Origin: Isoetes taiwanensis
Lineage: Eukaryota > Streptophyta > Lycopodiopsida > Isoetales > Isoetaceae
Direction: 5' to 3'
Assembly (NCBI GenBank): GCA_021234155.1
Contig: JAJEKV010000003.1
Location: 16,226,386 to 16,290,385 of the forward strand
DNA: 64,000 bases
In this document: positions 34,901 to 40,900 of the stretch, piece after piece
How positions within the stretch are numbered: position 1 is the stretch's first letter
Layout: every line of letters begins with the position of its first letter
Program-made: the position numbers and the translations under genes
The notes under the pieces: generated by a model
The model's database searches: none
Told to the model about the DNA's origin: nothing
The model's input: the letters and a program-made list of their open reading frames with translations, nothing else

Positions 34901-37900
34901 TAACTTCTGTTAGTTTATTAAATGAACTAGTCGTTGCTAAACAGCTCCTGATACGATGAACTGCTCCCCGAAACCTGCTCCTGATCCGATTACCTGCTCC
35001 CCTAAACCTTCAAAAATCGAAATGGACTGCATTTCTTCAGGGTTCTTGAGGTTCTTCATCTGCTCCAGCAGTTCTTTACGGTGTTTGAGGATCAGCAGCA
35101 TAGAGTCTGCATTGTCAAATGGAGTTCTTGGATGTAGAACAGAGGATTTCATCAATGTCCGATCTGATTTTGAAGACCTCAAGTAAGAATGATTCAATTT
35201 CTTTGTTTTTGGATTTGGGTTTACTGCCATATAGAAGGGAATGTGAGAAATGCCAGAAATCCATGAAATTAAGAACAGACAATGCAGGCACTAGGGATGG
35301 TAAGAAATGGAAATGTAAAGGAAAGAGGTGCAATTTTACCTGCAGTCTTCGTAAAGGCACTTGGTTTGCAGGCAGCCGTTTGAATATGTGGCTCCAGGAA
35401 GTATCATCTACAGTGACTGTTGGGCAGGATATGATACAGAATGGTTGTCTCAGCTTGAATATGAGCATTACACAGTTAATCATAGCCTGCATTTCAAAGA
35501 TCCTGAAACAGGTGTTCACACCAACAGAATTGAGAGCACTTGGGGTGCAGTGAAGCGCTCTCTTCCAAGATATGGAACTGTGAAGGCACACTACGAGTCT
35601 TATTTCTTGGAGTACATGTGGAGAAAGAAATTTCTACCAAGGAAGGAAGATGCATTCAATATGTTTATAAATCATGTCAAATTGTACAGCAGTGAGCTCA
35701 TCAATGGGCCAGAAGAAGAAGGATAACAATCACTCTCTGTTTTCTTGTTCTCTCTGTTTTCTTATGCTGTAAAAATCGTTCTGATATCTTCTGCTGTAAA
35801 ACCGTTCTGGTGTAAAAATCGATCTGTTATCTGTTTCTCTGATATTGTCCGCTAAAACATTTTTGACCAAAACATTTGTCTCCCGTTAACGCCGTCCGTC
35901 GGTTTTTTATGCCCGCGTGGCAATTTTAGTCCACGTCGGGGCTGTATAACGAAGGTGTCCCCTCAATCTTTCCCTTTGTACCGTGCTCTTCTACTTGAGA
36001 CACTACAGATGAATCCTTCTCAACATCATGTCTCTCTGCAGATTCATGTTCAAACTTGGATTCTATACATTCCCCTACTTCATTAGAGTTAAAGAACTCT
36101 CCTAGTACCTCGTGATGCATTTCTGGACCAATGGCACGTTGAACATAACACAAAACATCATCATCTCTGGGAATAAGCACCATTATCTTTAGAAAACCGT
36201 ATCATATTCACTTCCCATTGCAAATCATTGTCACAAGACAAGAGTTCAATTCCAGAACTAGCTAGATGCCCACAAAGTTATCTGAAAATAATCCATGCCA
36301 GAATAATAGCTTTCCATAGTCTCAAACTTCTCTGAAATATATACATACCTGTGCTCTTTGTCCATAGATGCAACCTGTTCCAAGGCATCTCCAATCAAAC
36401 CAGAGTTATCATTATGAAGGCCAATTACTGGTAATATCAAGAATAATGGTGCAGATATTTGTATTTCAAAATTTTCTCTCAAACCACACTTCCGCTTCTT
36501 CTTGTTTTGGTAATCCTGCCCAAAGCGAGCCATCAAATAATCCCATAAATCCTTAACTCAAATAATTTTCTATCACAAAGGTTATCATCAACTGATACCA
36601 AGATATAAGTGAAAGATTGAAGATTTGATCCTATATTTCTTGACCAGAAACACATAAGTTATACCTTTCTTTTATAACACCCTATAATCCATGTCGAATT
36701 AAGATCCATTTCATTGCATATCTCCATTCTTCATAATTGTCTTCATTTAGCAACTTGCCTTGCATACATCCTCGAATGTAACAAGACTCTGTAATGTCAG
36801 TCATCTTTCTGCTACTCCTAAACGATAACCCCAATGGCCAAAGTTTAGCTCCCTTTCATTAATCTTACGACAAGAAATACTGACAATAAATCCGCAACTC
36901 TAGATGTTCAAACTTCATTCAATTTGTAAACCATGCACAAATCCACCCAACCTATGCAACTGTACATCCGAACCCTAATGCTTCACCCAAACACCAAATC
37001 AGCCAGGAATACCAAATGAGATGATACTTTCACTTTCGTTGTGAAAATTGCAAGAGGTTTCTCTGATCCGATTCACATGGCAAGAAAATGATCCGCAACC
37101 AATTCCGGTCCCTTCAAACTCGACAACCCCGACCAATCTCTGCCAATCTTGGCCACATCTGTAGATCCGAACCCTCAGATCCACCAAGAAACACAAATCA
37201 AGTTTCAAATATGTCAGATCTAAGAAGATCTTGATCAAATTACTCCAGATGCAAAGCAAGCAATCGTCCAAATCATGGACCGAACAACTCTTGATATGAA
37301 AATCGGCCTGCTAAGCAAAAAACTTGTCCAAATCCAACCATGCTTAAGCAAGATTTTGAAAAAAACAAGGTTAAACGACCTATGTAACCAACTGATCTTG
37401 CAAAATGCCAAAACATTGACTCGGAATCCCCAATCAGGCACTAGGATTCCGCCTGTGCCAATCTGATCCAGCCCTTGAAAGCTTGGATCAGAAAAACGCA
37501 AGAGATCTTTGATGATCAGACCATGATCAACCTACTCTCTCCCTTCTTCATTTATGCTCTGATACCATGATAGAATCTATGATCTTTATGAAGATATTAA
37601 AGAAAGATACAAGGTGCAAGAGCAACCAATGCTATAGAGGGAACTACTCTAATGGGGCGTGACTATGGCCTATATAGTCATGCCATTATCAGCAACAGGT
37701 GGATGACTCAGCATGCACGTTCATCAACATAGGTGGAGTATGACAATACTCTAACAATGCATAAGCAATCCTTTTTCCCCAAAGTCGTTGCATGAGCAAT
37801 CCCATCCATGAAACTCCATCCCGACCATACTTTCTAAGATTAAACACATCCTGTAGATCCAACATATCCTGCACTTATAAAGATTAGGGCAGCCAAAGGT

Positions 37901-40900
37901 AAGCATGCTTCAACATCATCAAACCAATTACTCACAAGATAATGTGAAGATTCAAAAATTTTCTCGCAGTATCCGCAATGATGTATCTGCAAATTTTATC
38001 CCGGTAAGACATAAGCAAATATAACCATTAAAAAGGAAGGAGATTTTAATTAGCTGGTCACTACTTACTTTATTGTACAGTTGCATGTGGCATATGACAT
38101 GTAGCCATAAATCACACACATCACATGTTCCATGTGCAAATAGCTAAAGGAGGAAGTCAGTCTTCATGGTCAAGTACCCAAGAAAAGTCCAAGAGGAAGG
38201 AAAATTGTATGAGTTGTGGACTGGGAGGGAATGTCCTGAAATACTGAAGCAAGACTGGAAGTAGGCACTTTGTTGCAGTGTCACTAATGAACCTGCTCTG
38301 CAAGAGGCAGCCAAGGATATACTTCACTCCGATTGGACATACAGACCTGGTACCTGGACTTAAGTGTCTTCCCACATAACAGACCAGGAGATGTGTTCTC
38401 CCAACTCAGCATTAAAGGACTGTGGAACTGCAGCCAAACATTCTACAAATTTCAGGGTGGGGTGAAGTAGGTTTTAACACTAAAGACAATGGGCTCAACA
38501 TTGAATACTGATACGGTGCTATATTATCTTCGGCAATGGAAAAGCCATAAGAAGCACCTTGTGGTTTCTACTAAACCCTATACTATTAAGAATTTGCAGG
38601 TTCTGATAAACTAGGAAATGAGTTGTAGAAAGCCAGTGCCTCAAGTAGCCATAGAGTTCACCTAAATGGTGGCATGCTCGTTTTGTCATGTAGGATGTCA
38701 AGATTTGGACATCCTTCGAAAGGATCAGTTGGTGGAGAACATCCCACCACTTTGACAAGACAACCACTCTTCTCTTGCAAATTTGAAAAGTAGGTTGATG
38801 CTCTTTTCCATTTACTCCAGCAAAAAGAAAGGACACTTGATTTGGTGTATGTGGACACTTTTGATTTCGTTCCCCCACGAATTTACCATGTGAATTTATT
38901 TACTAAGTTTCAAAGGTCTTCATAGAGGAACAGCATTCATTGTTGTATAATATGCACCACGTTTACAAGCTTACAAATTTGTAAAGAAGCCAGTAATCAT
39001 CGTGAAGTTCATTTTCATGATGCCGTTACAATTTTTATGATTATGATCTGGAATACAGTCCCCAAGGATATATCAATCTGTGTCGACAGATTAAGTGACC
39101 TACGTAGTCAAGTGACCTGTGTGGTCACTTCTGGAAGCTTTGCGCCTCTAAAGGGATTATGTGTCATCTGTTGATCCAATGTGACCTCAGACGGCGCCAA
39201 CCATTAGCTAGGCTAATGTAGGCACCAGTTGAGCTAGTGCAGTGTATTGGTAAAGAATAATGCCCTAATACACCATATATAATGGGAATCATGATCCCAA
39301 TCATATGCTGACCTTTATACGTCACCTTTCGGCCAAAAGGTATAGAGAGAGGGAAAAGGTGAAAAAGGGAGCTAGTGCCTATATAAGGGATGATACCTTG
39401 AACTTACTCTGCGCTTAGCTCTCAGCTCGGTGGGTGATTCAGACTTTCTGAATCTAAGGTTGGGTGGTGAGTCTTTCACCAGACTCCATAGTCCTGTGTG
39501 GACTTAATACGAATTTTACTTGCTGTTAGCAACACACTTAATGCAGGCAATGTTTGAAGGCCCCTTGCTGACTAATTCCAGCAGAATTCAACTAGTTTCT
39601 TATGCTACAAGACTTCCAATGGTCTAACTTGGGATCCTAGCAGGACTTCAGATTTCAACAACAAGAAGTGCACTTCCACCAAGAGAAGGAAGTGGTGTGG
39701 GAGGCCTCTCTCCTGTGGACAGCAGTGCATTGAGGGCATCAGCAAGGATCTAAGCAAAGAACTTGTATGCTGGATACCTAGAGCCGCTGTCGCTCATTTC
39801 CAATCATCAAACCTCATTAGCCAAGATGGCGCTGTGACATTCTGGAAGAGGCCCTTAGGGCATTTGCATTTCATAAGAAGAGTTACGAGGAAGAACGTAA
39901 GTGTTCAATGTACTTGACCCTTCTTAAGTTGCATCTCCTTAAAATGAACTGTCCATATAACCTATGTGTCAATGAAGCCTCCCACAATGCTGTTGAGAAA
40001 ATGTTTTCTAAAGAATTGCATCTTTGTGGGAGATACTTTTGGATTATACCATATATACTGTAACCAGCTAATTTATCTCCAGAAAAGGAGGGAGCCTATC
40101 CAGATTCTAAATGTGGGATACATTTGCATAATAATGTTCTTTATTAACTTTCTCAGTAATGTTCTGAAGGACTTAAAAAAACAGGCATGGAGGCCTTTCT
40201 GGATCTTGGAGCTCCTCCTCCCCCTCCTAAGAGCAGAGACTGCTATATCTCTTCTCTTAAGCCTGTCTCACTTCCTGCGCTCATAAGCATGGGATCTATA
40301 CCGCTACATGTTCTCTGAGCATCATACTACAATGTCTGATGGTCATGAAATCTTATGTCTGACACTAACAAAACTCTAGCTTTCCAAATTTTCCAAAAGA
40401 TAGTGTCAGTCGAAGTAATACTGTGGTTATGGTATGTACATACAGCAGGGAAACCGCAGTACAAAAGAGATAAGTCGTGCAATGGTTCCACTATTATGAA
40501 ATTCGGACATGTTATTCATGTTTATACCTTGCTTTGTTTCCTATCTGCCTTGTTGTCCATAATATAATGCAATAAGTTAGATATTTGGTTTATTGTCCAT
40601 ATACAAGCTCAGGTTTTAAGTGCTTTCTAACCTCCTGACATGGATTTTGCTTTTCTGTGGCACGCAAAAGGATCTCATAAGTCTTCAGGGTCTGCCACCA
40701 TAACAATGTCAGCATATTTTTAATTTGTAACACCTTGCAGTTAGATCAGTTTGAAGATAGTTTCTGCTGTTTGACCTTTTTTACATGCTTCAGTTCATGA
40801 TGGCCTTGCTTAAGAGCATCACGTTGGAGAAGGCAACGGAGCCTCAGCTTCTCCGCATGCTTCTGCAATTTTGTTCCTACTGCTAATAACTTGGACTTAT

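Noticed and set aside
38519-38878. Minus-strand open frame of 119 codons in intron 4
   Set aside because: No recognisable motif, splice context or element ends.
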